The position numbers and the translations under genes are program-made. Positions 44,762 through 56,818 of a DNA stretch of 64,000 bases are shown here, piece by piece. The number at the start of each line of letters is the position of its first letter. The first letter of the stretch is position 1. Origin of the DNA: Anthoceros angustus (taxonomy: Eukaryota > Streptophyta > Anthocerotopsida > Anthocerotales > Anthocerotaceae); the NCBI GenBank assembly GCA_010909165.1, contig VJWM01000107.1:806001-870000 (forward strand). The letters are read 5' to 3'. The notes beneath the pieces are model-generated. The model was not told the origin of the DNA. It worked only from the letters and a program-made list of their open reading frames with translations, and did no database searches.

Positions 44762-46444
44762 TCACATCCGCATTCGATTGTTTAAAGTATCTACGGCATC
44801 GAATACTCCTCCTCCTGTACTCTCCTGCAAGCAGATCAGCAACATGCTTTTGTTGCAGGAGATCAGCAACATGCTTTTGTTAAACACAGAGCACAATCAA
44901 CAGGATTTTGCTAAACACAGTGTGCACAGTCTAGCGAGAGGCAGGTAAGCCAACAGAAACCGAAGAATCTCACAGGCCGAAGAGCCTTACCCTGTAAGAA
45001 TCCACTGCCAGGAAATTGGACCATCGCTGAGCAGCTGCTGCATGGCAAACCGGCAACATCTGCTCGAGAGATGCAGAATTCTGCTGACAAGCAGAGTCGG
45101 GCGATGGGTCGGTAGGGAAATAGTTTTGCAAGATGAGAGTCCTAGAGGAATCGTTCAAGGCAGCAGACTCAGCCCGGTTGGAGCATTCGCCAGCCACCAT
45201 CCCGTCGTCTCCATCTGCAGCCAAGGCAACATCATCTCATTCATATGCAGCAGCAGAGGATCATATCGAATCTGAGTCACATTCCGTTTCCTGCTTACAC
45301 TTATTCTCGAGCACGTAGTTCCACTGATGCGCGATGCCCTCAATGGCTTCCTTGCTGCTGTTGGAGGTGAAAACCAGCAGCCTCCAATTTTGGGCCAGCA
45401 TCTGGTTCACCGTGGGCCAATCTTTGCCGTCGGTAGGCATGCTTTCCAGGGGAAACCAGTACTTCATCAGTCCAGCGCTGGTGAAGACATTCTTCAGTCC
45501 ATTCGGCGTGTTCACGTAGTCCTCGAAGAAGATGGTGATGATCTCACCCGGATTTGCTGTCAGAAATGCTTCGACTGTGGCCAGAGTCCGGTTCAGAGGC
45601 TCCTGTGCAAAGTTTAACCCAGTCGCATGTTAATCCTTCACTAAAATCCCATTCCTGACTGCACCACCAGTGGGCAAAAGGAAATGAACGTACAAACGAG
45701 GTGAGATCGTAGCAAACTCCTCCGAAGGAATGGCACAGCCAGATGTCCCCCCGAAAGTCATAAACGTCCAGCAGAAGACTTCGTACTCCATGCTGCACGC
45801 AAACATCCATTCCCCAGGCCCACACATTTTCAGCATTCACGTACCAGGTTGCAACAGAAGCCCAGCCGATTTCAGCCTACAGTACGATCTCCAAAAACCA
45901 CATACATTAACTGGGTTCGTACCTGCAGCTGGTCTGCAACAGATTCCTCTTGGTTGATGGGTGTCACGCGGATTCCAGTGAGCTCAGGAGCTCCCTGGTA
46001 TGCGAACGAGTTGTGGGTGGCCAGGAAAGAATATTTGTTGAAGGGCAAGGTTCCATTCTGCTGGCAACCACAGCCCGAGCCGGTAAAAAAGACTACATTA
46101 CGTGGACGTGAATTGCACTCGATGCCACGGTACCATACCTGATCATAGGGAGGGAAAGTCTGCCCCCGGTGACACCTCCGAAGCCCATCTGCCGCCCCAG
46201 CACAGGAGGCACAGTAAAGTCCCTGGCCGCAGTCTTGTTGCACCAAGCACTGGTCCAGAAGCTGCACCACAAGCTTCCATCACCGACCCCGCAACAAATG
46301 CATAACATGGCAACTAAAACAGAAACCAGCACTCCCTGCATTACCCACCCGGCATGACATCGTCCCATTCGTGCTGCAGTCGGCGTCGGCGCCCAAGACA
46401 AGCCAAGCAAAAAGCAGGATCACGAAGCTCCTGCGCACGATCAT
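44762..46444 (-). CDS. PLC-like phosphodiesterase (PI-PLC X-type domain)
   Basis: Seven exons in matching phase on the - strand: 46349-46444, 46139-46261, 45923-46060, 45694-45792, 45299-45602, 44991-45214, 44762-44824, giving 348 residues. An N-terminal signal peptide (RRSFVILLFAWLVLGADA) precedes a short Cys-rich segment (DCGQGLYCASCAG), then the X-type TIM-barrel half: LPFNKYSFLATHNSFA, LLLDVYDFRGDIWLCHSF, PGEIITIFFEDYVNTPNGL, DGKDWPTVNQML. The two expected catalytic His are present (THNS, CHSF). The family (plant PLC-like phosphodiesterases, related to bacterial PI-PLC) lacks the Y and C2 domains of signalling PLC; it is expected outside the cell or at its surface. An in-frame upstream ATG at 46468 would add eight residues. 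Exon 2 and exon 3 acceptors are ambiguous (alternatives at 46273 and 46057, both in frame). A decayed paralogue lies at 38290-39290. Confidence 0.92.
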
Positions 46445-46468
46445 CGATTCGCTCCAAGAGCCACCCAT

Positions 46469-47183
46469 CCCCCTGACTCCCACGGGAAATGCAATACTGC
46501 TCCTCGAACCCCCAGCTGCTCACGACCCAGCAGGCACAGGGAGACTGAGAGCAAACCCTTCTCCATCTGCGCGCACCCAGGCCAGAGATCTTGTAGTCCA
46601 ACAGCTGCAGCAGCCCAGAATGCGGTGTGCAGCAAAAGCGCCTGTGACTGAGAGAATGCATCGACCCCCCTTCGATCAATGCGTTGGTTGCGGTATGATC
46701 GGTGCATTGCGGTGGTCTATCTGGTCAAGCCTCTTTGTCGTTACTCCGGTCCCAGTGCGGGGACCAGATGGCGGTTGGTCGGTTTCTACAGGAGTCTCTC
46801 TCAGTTCACTACCACTAACTACGCGGTTTAGCTGCTCCAATCCCGTACTCTCCTTGCAAGCGGGCCTCCAACTTCGGAACGTTTGAATCTATGTAAAGTC
46901 ATGTAAATTTCGGTCGATTCCTTACACCGAGCCGCCGACCCGAGTTAGCAGCGGCACCCACGACTGTTCATGTGACCACATTGAGTGCGGGAGTTGGATG
47001 TATACTTTGAAATATATAAGGCCTTTTAATTCTCCAAACAAAAACGTGTTGCATAACTTGCGAAAAGAACTATGTTCGTCCATCTCCATCCTTCACTTTG
47101 GATACTATGTTATATCGTCCATTCTCATCCTTCACTTTAGAATACTACGTATATCTTTGGTAGCTTTGGGTAGTTGTGAATCC
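46469..47183. other. Upstream region of PLC-like gene
   Basis: No gene is recognised; this is probably promoter and 5' leader of the - strand PLC-like gene. A + strand frame at 46371-46886 overlaps its first exon and is a shadow. Confidence 0.5.
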
Positions 47184-47340
47184 AGCTCCTCCTTCATGAA
47201 GTGGATGAACTTCCTTGCTCGTGCTGATGCATCCTTTTGCTAGCCAAGTTGGAACCCAGAGAGCTCCTCCTTCATGAAGTGGATGAACTTCCTTGCTCGT
47301 GCTGATGCATCCTTTTGCTAGCCAAGTTGGAACCCAGAGC
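47184..47340 (+). repeat. 78-bp tandem repeat, two copies
   Basis: The unit AGCTCCTCCTTCATGAAG...GTTGGAACCCAGAG starts at 47184 and 47262. The copies are almost identical. Confidence 0.9.
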
Positions 47341-47351
47341 CACGTTAAACA

Positions 47352-47640
47352 CATACAACACCAGGGCCATGCTAAGCACATACAAAGGCAAAGATATTTG
47401 TAGGCTGCTAACTAGGATGGTATGCATACAACACCAGGGCCATGCTAAGCACATACAAAGGCAAAGATATTTGTAGGCTGCTAACTAGGATGGTATGCGG
47501 ATGCTGCCATGTACAAAAGCAAAGATGATAAAAGGTTGTAGGCCCACTAACTACGATAGTATGTGGATGCTGCCATATACAAAAGCAAAGATAATAAAGG
47601 CTATAGGCTACTAACTAGGATGGTATGTGGATGCTGTAGA
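47352..47640 (+). repeat. ~73-bp tandem repeat, four copies
   Basis: Two near-identical copies starting CATACAACACCAGGGCC (47352, 47425) are followed by two diverged copies (about 47498 and 47571) sharing GCAAAGAT...CTAACTA-GAT-GTATG. Confidence 0.85.
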
Positions 47641-47915
47641 AGAAGAAGAAGAATTTTATTTAAGTCCACTAAGGACGGATTTCCGTCATGAGATTTTTCA
47701 CCTAAGTTCACTAAGGACGAATTTCCGTCATAGGACTTAGTACTTAACAACTTGTACCATGGTGTGCCAAAGCTCCTTGCACCAAGGGCATCCACTCCCT
47801 TTAGGCACCCCATCTAAGTACCGATCTATGCAGATGCTTAATCACGAAGTTCTTATAAATGGGTGTTGTTATAAATGTCTGTCCATTTGGCCTAAGCCAT
47901 TTGGACACACATGTC
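47637..47915 (-). repeat. Dispersed repeat, copy 2 (inverted)
   Basis: Reverse complement match to 41580-42061, including the CCATTTGGCCTAAGCCATTTGG core, the GGCACACCATGGTACAAGTTG core and the (TTC)n end. Together the two copies flank the Hsp33/PLC block in opposite orientation. Confidence 0.85.
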
Positions 47916-48352
47916 GGCGGCTAACTAGGACGTATGTGGATGCTGCCATGGGTATGGCATGATATGTGAATGGTATGTGGATGCTACCATGGGTATGACA
48001 TGGCATGTGTATATCCATGTGGATGATGGATGGCATGTGGCGCGACCTTACGCGTCCTCGGAACCCATCGGGTTGGAGAATGCCTGGCAGTACGTCTCGC
48101 CGTCGTTACTTCAAGTTGAAGATCACAATGCACGTAGCCGTGAAAGTATTAAATTTTCCAATTGAATATGTGCAGATGAATTTTGCAGGGGCAAACCCGG
48201 AATTGTTTGCCCCACCAGCTTAGACCTGGGCTGGCACCAGGAGAAAAAGCCTTAGACTGCATTTTGATATTTGACGAAAGACTATAGATGCAAAGCAGTC
48301 CAGTGGATACCTCCCGGACAGTTGCCACCAAAACTTTCTTCCGCTTTGCTCA
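47916..48352. other. No gene recognised
   Basis: GGTATGTGGATGCTGCCATGGG-like short repeats (about 47930-48000) continue the preceding repeat. The rest is probably the golgin gene's 3' flank. Confidence 0.5.
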
Positions 48353-50421
48353 TCAGACTACGGGTAGGGACAAGTCCTCACGGTGGGACTTCATGAACAC
48401 AACGAACAGGACCCAGCCATGGAGAAGTAACAGGTAGGTTGCAGCGATGGCTCGAGCTGCTCCATGTCGGCGAAGAATTTGAGCTCCCCCTAAGAAAAGG
48501 TGATCTATCTGCTGGAAGATGGACAACCATTGTAGGGACCTAGGTTCATGGGCTGGCAGCCATCCCTTGTCCTTAGAGCTGTATGGTCTGTTGGGACCGA
48601 GCTCCGGGTCCTCGTAGTCGGACTCCGAGGGCATGCCCTTGGTGTTCCGTTTGGTGGCTCGTGACAGTGCGGCAGATTTCTCCTCCCTCAGATTGTTTGA
48701 TATAGCCTCCAGGCGGAATACCAGAGTGGCCTTCTCCGTTGCCAAGCTTTCCACCTGTGCCTGTTTCTGAATCAGCTGATCAGTGAGCTGGTTTAGTCTA
48801 CCCTGCAACTCCACCTCCAGATCAGTTGATTTTCGTGAAGTGTCCATGATGATGTTGATCTTCGTTTCCAGATCTTTCACCTCAGCTTGCCTCTGCTGGA
48901 TTTTCCAGGCAAGTTCAACCTGCTGTTCGCGCAGAGAGTTCTCCAGTTCGTCAGGCGCTGCAAGCTCAACCTGGTGTGACAAGTTCCTTTGCCGCTGTCT
49001 ATGATGGAGAGTGGCAATTTTTCTCTCCACCTCATTGCAAGCCATCCTTTTAGCCTCCACCCTGCTGCTTGTCTCCAGCACTTTTGACAACTGCTCCTCA
49101 ACATCCCTCTGAGCAGCGGCAAGTGCCCTGGTAAGGTCCGCATTCTCTGCCTCAAGATGTGCCTCTAGAGCTAGCCCTTCCATCCTAGTTCTGCTGTGCT
49201 GCCGCCTTTCCAACTCCAGCGCCTGTGCCACTTCCATCATGCTCAGTTGGAGCTCGGCGGCCTCTTTGACCTGCTGCTCCACACCATCGGCAAGAGCACG
49301 CTCCAGAGCTTCCTTTTCGCATTCCAGTTGTTGCACAAGATTTTCTCGCTCTGCTAGAGCAGCCCTGGCAGCTTCAACAGCCAGGGATTCCAGCTCCCTC
49401 TGTTTTCTAAGCTTCCTCCTCTCAGCCGCTTTCCTCCTCACCTCGTCTTCATACTCAGAATCCGAGCCGGACTCAGGAGCCTGACTCAGAGCGTGACTCA
49501 GAACCGCTTTCCGACCCGCTGCCAGACAACGACTCCACATCTACACGTTCTTCAGCCTCATATCCCTCCCGAGACACTCGGCAGATTAATTATGATCCCT
49601 GCCTCCTGCGCCTGCGCTTGCTCATTCACAGCAGTTGTCCTCCTACCACTAGTTTCTGGAACGGGCTCTGGCAGGGTAGGCTCCAGCTCAAGGTCCACGA
49701 ACCCGTTCAAATCCTCCGTCGTGGCAGCATTCTCGGCAGCATGCACGCCATATTGCTTCGAGCAGGAACCGTGGCTCGTCTCAAGGCATCATCCAGCAAA
49801 TCCTCCACTCCACTGGGCCTTTCCAACCCCGGCGCCTCCTCCACCACCGGCTCCAATCTACCAATTCCATCATCCCACACCCCGTGAAACCCCATCCCTA
49901 CCCTCGCCACCGGCCGAAGACGCAACATCATGACCTAATCCAAGCCTGTCTCTCCCATCCGCAGCAGCACTCCACGACACACTCCCTCCGACACCCGAGG
50001 CAGCGTCCTCGCAACCAGCACTCGCAACGCCTGCTCTTCACCAACATCGTCAATCCCTCCAGGTCCAGCCTCCTCTTCACCGACTCATCCCGGAAATTCT
50101 TCACCGAGGCAGCCGCATCACTTCCCTGTCTCCTCTCCCTGCCGCCGTTCCTGCCTGCCTCACCCTGGACGACTGCGCCGCAATCTGCTTCAAGCTGGAC
50201 ACCGGCACCGCCTTGGACGTCGGGGTCGGCCCCGACCTCCGAGCACCATCCCTCCCGCTCCCGGGATCGCAGCTCCCCACACTACTGGCAAAAGGAGTGG
50301 TAGCCCGGGACTGGAAGCAGGAGACGCCAGCAGCTGCGTCCAGTCCTGATCCGGCCGAGCAGCATGCTCCTGCCGGGTGCGCGAGCAACAGGCCCGGCCT
50401 TCTTCAACCCGGACAACGTCC

Positions 50422-50453
<32 letters not shown>

Positions 50454-51554
50454 AGTTGCTGCTGCCGTGCTTGCTCTCTTCCGGGATTGCCAATCCCCAG
50501 GACGGCCGACCGTAATCCTCCGAGTCTCTGTCGAATTGTTCCCGTAACGAAGCCGGATGAGGACCGGGCTTTTCCGGCTTCCGTAGCAACCCTGCCGCCG
50601 TTCCTGCCTGCCTCACCCTGGACGACTGCGCCGCAATCTGCTTCAAGCTGGACACCGGCACCGCCTTGGACGTCGGGGTCGGCCCCGACCTCCGAGCACC
50701 ATCCTCCCGCTCCCGGGATCGCAGCTCCACACTACTGGCAAAGGTGGTAGCCCGGGACTGGAAGCAGGAGACGCCAGCAGCTGCGTCCAGTCCTGATCCG
50801 GCCGAGCAGCATGCTCCTGCCGGGTGCGCGGAGCAACAGGCCCGGCCTTCTTCAACCCGGACAACGTCCTCTGCTGCTGCTGCTGCTGCTGCTGCTGCGG
50901 TTGCTGCTGCCGTGCTTGCTCTCTTCCGGGATTGCCAATCCCCAGGACGGCCGACCGTAATCCTCCGAGTCTCTGTCGAATTGTTCCCGTAACGAAGCCG
51001 GATGAGGACCGGGCTTTTCCGGCTTCCGCAGCGACCCTGCCGCCGTTCCTGCCTGCCTCACCCTGGACGACTGCGCCGCAATCTGCTTCAAGCTGGACAC
51101 CGGCACCGCCTTGGACGTCGGGGTCGGCCCCGACCTCCGAGCACCATCCTCCCGCTCCCGGGATCGCAGCTCCCCACACTACTGGCAAAAGGTGGTAGCC
51201 CGGGACTGGAAGCAGGAGACGCCAGCAGCTGCGTCCAGTCCTGATCCGGCCGAGCAGCATGCTCCTGCCGGGTGCGCGGAGCAACAGGCCCGGCCTTCTT
51301 CCCGGACAACGTCCTCTGCTGCTGCTGCTGCTGCTGCTGCTGCGGTTGCTGCTGCCGTGCTTGCTCTCTTCCGGGATTGCCAATCCCCAGGACGGCCGAC
51401 CGTAATCCTCCGAGTCTCTGTCGAATTGTTCCCGTAACGAAGCCGGATGAGGACCGGGCTTTTCCGGCTTCCGCAGCGACTCCGCCGCTTGCTGGTCGAT
51501 CTGCTGCAGCAGCTGCTCGGCTACCTTGAGCTTGGACGAGAGCCAGGACGCCAT
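48353..51554 (-). CDS. Golgin-84-like protein (golgin candidate 1/2 type), frame broken
   Basis: The C-terminal ~373 residues (about 49475-48353) are open: a long coiled coil (EARAALAEREN-type heptads, LEVELQGRLNQLTDQLIQKQ), then ILRRHGAARAIAATY and a C-terminal transmembrane segment (about RAIAATYLLLLHGWVLFVVF) near the end. This is the layout of golgin-84/plant GC1-GC2, C-terminally anchored Golgi tethers. The N-terminus MASWLSSKLKVAEQLLQQID (ATG 51554) also fits. Between them the frame is interrupted: an extra base near 49475 and a short C-run near 49569. A 450-bp segment carrying a poly-Gln tract is present three times in tandem (50141-51480). Intervening acidic/Ser-rich segments (DLELEPTLPEPVPE, SGSGSESGSE) are golgin-like. 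Either introns and assembly indels hide a working gene, or this copy is a pseudogene. Exons between 49540 and 51400 cannot be fixed by eye. Confidence 0.75.
50141..51480. repeat. ~450-bp tandem triplication inside golgin coding DNA
   Basis: Copies begin with GCCGCCGTTCCTGCCTGCC at 50141, 50594 and 51039 (periods 453 and 445). Each includes a CTG run (CAG on the coding strand, poly-Gln in one frame, poly-Ser in another). Copies differ by small indels. The paralogous copy at 61.15-61.62 kb has only one unit, so the triplication happened after, or was lost from, one copy. Confidence 0.93.
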
Positions 51555-51639
51555 GGCCACATCTGCCAGCGATGAGCCCAGCAAGGCCACCCTCTTGGTT
51601 TGGGAGAGAGCGTGGAGGCCTAATGAGACAAGCCTCCTT

Positions 51640-53130
51640 CAGTTTTCACTTCAAAACATGTATATACTGTAGGTAGTAGAGCTTTAGGCACATCACAGAC
51701 ATTATGTAGCAAAGAGAATGGAAAAATCCCGGTACCCCGAAACGAAGGGGAACTCCTCCAGGGACACCAGGCGGAGGGGACTAGCCCGCGAGGGCCAATT
51801 TTAAAACTACTTAGTGCTCCGAGAGTGTTGTGGTTTGGGATATGAAGGAAACACCCTGCTTACCCTACCGAAGATGCCACGGGCGTTACCTCTACAGCGC
51901 AATGGACACCCCAAGGTCTCGATTGGCCAACGCCCTTTACAGTTCCATTTCGACTCAGTAGACTCTGTCCGTTGATCGGGAAAACTGTGCTCAAACGGTA
52001 ACACACGACTGAGAAAATTGAGCCCAGCAATTGGGAGAGCCCTCTGTTATGTTTCCACCCAACCCTCTCGAAGGGAGGATACAACTCTGATGGTTTGCTC
52101 AGCCCACGGTGAGTCAGGCTTGGATTGTCTCTCCCATACGCTTTCTGCGCATCTTTGAAGATCCCACACGTCACAAACATGTTTACCAAAGCATAGCCCA
52201 CAACCTTGTATGATGTTGACGTCCTCTTCCTCTGATCTGGGCAAGAAGCTGCCCTCCCTTCTCCGGCGATGGTAAGCCTACACTTGCACAGTCCTGAGAG
52301 GGTCAGAAGTGCCACAGCGTTAGGCAAAGCTGTGGCCTTGCATTCAACTGTGTGTGTGTCAAACGGTAACACACGACTGAGAAAATTGAGCCCAGCAATT
52401 GGGAGAGCCCTGGTTATGTTTCCACCCAACCCTCTCGAAGGAGGATACAACTCTGATGGTTTAACTCAGCCCACGGTGAGTCAGGCTTGGATTGTCTCTC
52501 CCATACGCTTTCTGCGCATCTTTGAAGATCCCACACGTCACAAACATGTTTACCAAGCATAGCCCACAACCTTGTATGATGTTGACGTCCTCTTCCTCTG
52601 ATCTGGGCAAGCTGCCCTCCCTTCTCCGGCGATGGTAAGCCTACACTTGCACAGTCCTGGAGGGTCAGAAGTGCCACAGCGTTAGGCAAAGCTGTGGCCT
52701 TGCATTCAACTGTAAGGATCCAGGGCGTCCTCACCCATACCTGGCTAAAAATATCAGGCAATGATTGTGGTCCAAATCAAGACTTCCCTCTGTTTGATAT
52801 GTGCAGATAATGATGGCAGACAACGAGAATCCCTTGGCCTCCACCACCAGGGTGAACACCGCCATGGCTTCCTACTATCTGCCATGAGAAGCATACAACC
52901 TGCAGAGTGTGGTTGCACAAGAGTGTGTCCGACTGATGCCCGCTTCTCACCACGGGAGCATGGACACAGCGACCTTGAATCAGATCACTCGTCAAGGACA
53001 GTATAAAAGATTGGGAAATCCGACAGTCTGCCTTCAGCACCAGCACTCCCAGACCCTCAACAGCCTCCCTGGGCTGCCCCTGCCTTCATCTTGCGGTTTA
53101 AGAAGTCACGACCATTTCAGATCCTGCTAT
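51640..53130 (-). pseudogene. PPR gene remnant, partly duplicated
   Basis: On the - strand, PPR-type pieces are visible: IQGRCVHAPVVRSGHQSDTL near 52.92-52.98 kb and YALVNMFVTCGIFKDAQKAY near 52.14-52.20 kb. They are linked by frameshifts and stops. A segment of ~350 bp containing the second piece is repeated in tandem (about 52000-52350 and 52355-52715). No continuous gene exists. PPR proteins of this type act on organelle RNA; this one is broken. Confidence 0.7.
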
Positions 53131-53169
53131 TGACAAGACTAGCACTTACAAGGAAGCTCCACTTATCCA

Positions 53170-54430
53170 CCTGCACATCCATAGCCACAAGTGAACGGGA
53201 GCTCAGAGGAACTGGTTTAGAGGAGTAGAATTTGTTCAAACAAATCCTATCGCTCCTAGACCGGCTGCTCCCAGCTTCCTCCCAGCTTCCTCCTCCTCAA
53301 CCTTGCAGTCAAGCCGCCGGACCTGTTCATGGGACACCAAGTATCCATCTGCACATCCATAGTAGCACGCGAACGGGAGCTCAGACGAGCTGGTTCAGGA
53401 GGAGTAGAATTTGACCTACCAACTTCTATCGCTCCTAGACCGGCTGCTCACAGCTTCCTCTTCACAAACCTCACAGTCAAGGGACCAGACCTATTCGTGT
53501 AACACACGGTATCCTCACATCCATAGCAGCAAGCGAACGGAAGCTCGGAGGAGCTGGTGTAGGAGGCGTAGAATTTGACCTAACAAATTCTGTCGCTCCT
53601 AGACCAGTTGCTCCCAAGCTTCCTCTTCACAACCTGACCGTCAAGACGCCCGACCCAGTCGTGTAACACCCGGTATCCATCTGCACATCCGTGGCAGCAA
53701 GCGAACGGAAGCTCGGAGGAGCTGGTTTAGAGGCGTAGAATTTGACCCCGCTAACAAATTCTGTCGCGCCTAGACCAGTTGCTCCCAGCTTCCCCTTCAC
53801 AAACCTAACCGTCCAGGCGCCCGATCCATTCTGTAACACCAAGTATCCATCTGCACATCCGTGGCAGCAAGCGAACGGCGGGCGGGAAGCTCGGAGAAGC
53901 TGGTTTAGGAGGCGCAGAATTTGACCTAACAAATTCTGTCGCGCCTAGACCAGTTGCTCCCAGCTTCCTCTTCACAAACATAACCGTCCAGGCGCCCGAT
54001 CCATTCGTGTAACACCCGGTATCCATCTGCACATCCGTGGCAGCAAGCGAACGGAAGCTCGGAGGAGCTGGTTTAGGAGGCGTAGAATTTGACCTAACAA
54101 AATCTGTCGCGCCTAGACCAGTTGCTCCCAGCTTCCCTTCACAACCTAACAGTCAAGCGTGAGGTAACACCCCGGATCATCTGTACATCCTTAGCAGGAA
54201 GCGAACGGGAGCTCAGAGGAACTGGTTTAGGAGGCGTAGAATTTGCCCTAACAAACTCATCGCTCCTAGACCGGCTCCCAGCTTCCTCTGGGGTGAACCT
54301 AACAGTCAAGCCGCTAAACCTGTTCGTGGAACACCAGGCATCGCACCAATTTCTTGTTCCCAGAACCTGCTGGCTCTGACGCCATCCTCGTGAACAGCGT
54401 GAATGTACAGCGTGCCAGACAGCTATGATT
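53170..54430. repeat. ~170-bp satellite, about seven diverged copies
   Basis: Repeated cores are CGCTCCTAGACC-GTTGCTC, CCAGCTTCCTCTTCACAAACC, GTATCCATCTGCACATCC, AGCAAGCGAACGG and GTAGAATTTGACCTAACAAA. Unit starts lie roughly every 165-178 bp. On the - strand many units stay open and read GLGATEFVRSN and GSGAWTVRFVK, so the satellite may derive from a coding exon. Confidence 0.9.
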
Positions 54431-56818
54431 CGCAGAGGCATGCGCGTCCTACCACCTTTACCCCAAACCCTAAACCCGTCCTCGACTCACTTCAATAAAA
54501 ACATAATAGACTATTTACATACTTTGTTTCAAAGTGGACGTGAACAGGTAGCAGGAAGCCCCGGTTTTGCGGAAGATTTTGCTGTTTCGAATGCGAGCTG
54601 TAAGTGGATCTGGTGCGATCTGCTTAACTAAAGCATTTTCAATGAGGGCAGGAGGCGGGCCGCCGGAGGTTCGTCTATACAGGTGCAGACAATCTTTGAG
54701 TCGGCAGTGCATGCGGGGATTCTGGTGTTGGGATTCATGTTCATCACTGACAGATTCCCGTGAAGTTTGTGTCAAAGTTCGCTAAAGTGGGTGTGAAAGG
54801 GAGTTTGAGGCCGATCGGTCTGCAGCTGTGCAAGCTGGAGGCGAAGGAGATCAAACCATTTCGGAACTTCAACGTGCAGAGAACTGGAGCAACTCCAACC
54901 TCTTTCTTTTCATATCTCCGAGAAGACTGCCTTGGCTACCAGGAGGTGGACCAAAGTTTATGCAAGAATTGTTGAGAAAAGCAACGATAGGTGACCGGCG
55001 GCTAGGGACTTGCAGATTCAACCAGCAAAGTTTATGCAAGAATTGTTGAGAAAAGCAACGATAGGTGACGGCGGCTAGGGACTTGCAGATTCATATATTA
55101 AGCATTTGTAGGCTGGAACTCGACCAGGTCATGGATGTCAATTGTTGGAATAGGAAGTGCCTCGTCTAATGTACTTAATATTGTTTTATGAAGTGTATAG
55201 ATCGCATGCATCTTATGCTTGCAAATAGAATCATGCACCTTGAAATTTGAACCGTGATATAGTTTTTTCCCCAATCTAGTGCCCTAGCCCTTAATTGTGT
55301 GAAGCCATGGTGTTTAAAATGAATTGAGTTCAGGTTGTTGGGCACTAGTGCGAGGCAATGGTTGCTCTCTTGTTTGTGCAATTTGAATATTGTTTCATTT
55401 GCGGAGTGGAGTTCCCCATACAAACAAGATGAACACATCTTCTTCTTTTTCTTCTCATCTCTTATCTATTTAAGTAGCTAATGTTTGGTAACCAAACTTT
55501 TCAATAATAGAAAATATTTATGTGAGAAACTCAATGAAAAGAAAATAAATATTCATTTACCTACAACTAGAAAATACTATGCATTCATAACTATGTAATA
55601 TACCCATGAAACTTAGAATAGCTTTAAACGAACTAAGCTCTATTTAATTTGAACGAAAAAAGTCACGATAAGTGTATGGATTTCATGCCTTGGCCTACTT
55701 TTCTCTAATAAGTTAGCGTTGATTTTGTTGTGTTTCTTCACTATTCCAACAAATGGAGTCATGCACTTGTATGCTCCGCACTTGAGGAAGGTAGAGAGTG
55801 AGCAAATTCAAAGAATACTTAGTACCTTTAGCAAAATATATTTTAGAGTGCCCTCTAAAGAGATGTAAGACCCACATGCATAACTTGCCCACCACCTATG
55901 ATACTAGTTTGTGATTGTAAGAAACAAAGTATCGCACCTTTAGTATAACATTCCTTCTTATTGCATAAGTAAACCAAGACGGAAAATATGCTAGTACACA
56001 TCCCGCATGCTTTGACAAAATGGGGAGGTCTTTTTCACCTAGAACTTCTTTGTACTGTCCTCCGGATGCAAAGTATATCCGGAAGAGTTAGGTAGTCCTA
56101 CGGTCTTTTTCACCTAGAACTTCTTTGCACGTCTCCGAATACAAAGTATATATCCGGAAGAGTTAGGTAGTCCTACAACCATGCGATCTTATGAACAATG
56201 GGATTGCGACATTCTTCTTCTACATTTAGAATACATTTAGAAGAATGTCACAATCCCATTGTTCTTCTCTTCTTCTTCTTCAAAATTTGTGACATTTTTA
56301 TGAAGATAGTGGTAGTGGAATGTCTTCTCATATTCTTGTAGGCGGTCCGGATGTGAGTGCAGGCGTGTATGGTGGCCGACAATTGGGGTGGCCAATCACC
56401 CCGCACTTCGCGGCCGATTAGCTTGCCGGGTGACGTGGCCCTGGACGGAGTACTCTTCGCGCATGGCATGGGAGATCAAGGAGATAAGGCGCGTGCTGGG
56501 TCTATGAGATCGCTTGGCTTGGGCCAACTTCAACCGCCATGCATCACAAGTGTTGAACGCGGTGGATATTTGCGGCGCATGATATCCTAGTCCCGATCCC
56601 AGATCTCGAGGTATGCATAGCTGCCCGGCCGGCTGCGGGCGTTGGGGTCATTGGATAGCATTACCCTTAATTCCCCTTTGGCAAGTGATCGCAAAGCTCC
56701 GACTCCACCTCTAGCTCGCATGCAATGTCCGGTGAAGTGCTCGTGAATTTATTGCCTTGCGGTCCGGATCTAGAGCACCCATGACCGCCGTGTCGCGCGA
56801 CAATACACACCGGATCTC
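54431..56818. repeat. Duplicated AT-rich segment, copy X1
   Basis: About 2.4 kb collinear with 57650-60078 (X2). It starts beside a CCCTAAACCC motif (about 54466) and ends at GATCTCAC. A ~50-bp block ending GTTTATGCAAGAATTGTTGAG is doubled at 54953-55080. A 75-bp unit (TCTTTTTCACCTAGAACTTC) is doubled at 56028-56177. No gene recognised. Confidence 0.9.
56193..56264. repeat. Hairpin inverted repeat
   Basis: Arms 56193-56218 and 56239-56264 are 26 bp and complementary with one mismatch (GAACAATGGGATTGCGACAT against its inverted GATTGTGACAT form), separated by 20 bases. The same hairpin is kept at 59433-59504. Confidence 0.9.

Noticed and set aside
46371-46886. + strand 171-codon frame over the PLC-like first exon
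   Set aside because: It is antisense to the signal-peptide exon of a convincing - strand gene.
53170-54430. CRISPR-like array
   Set aside because: The repeats are long, diverged and without short unique spacers, and the genome is a plant nuclear one.
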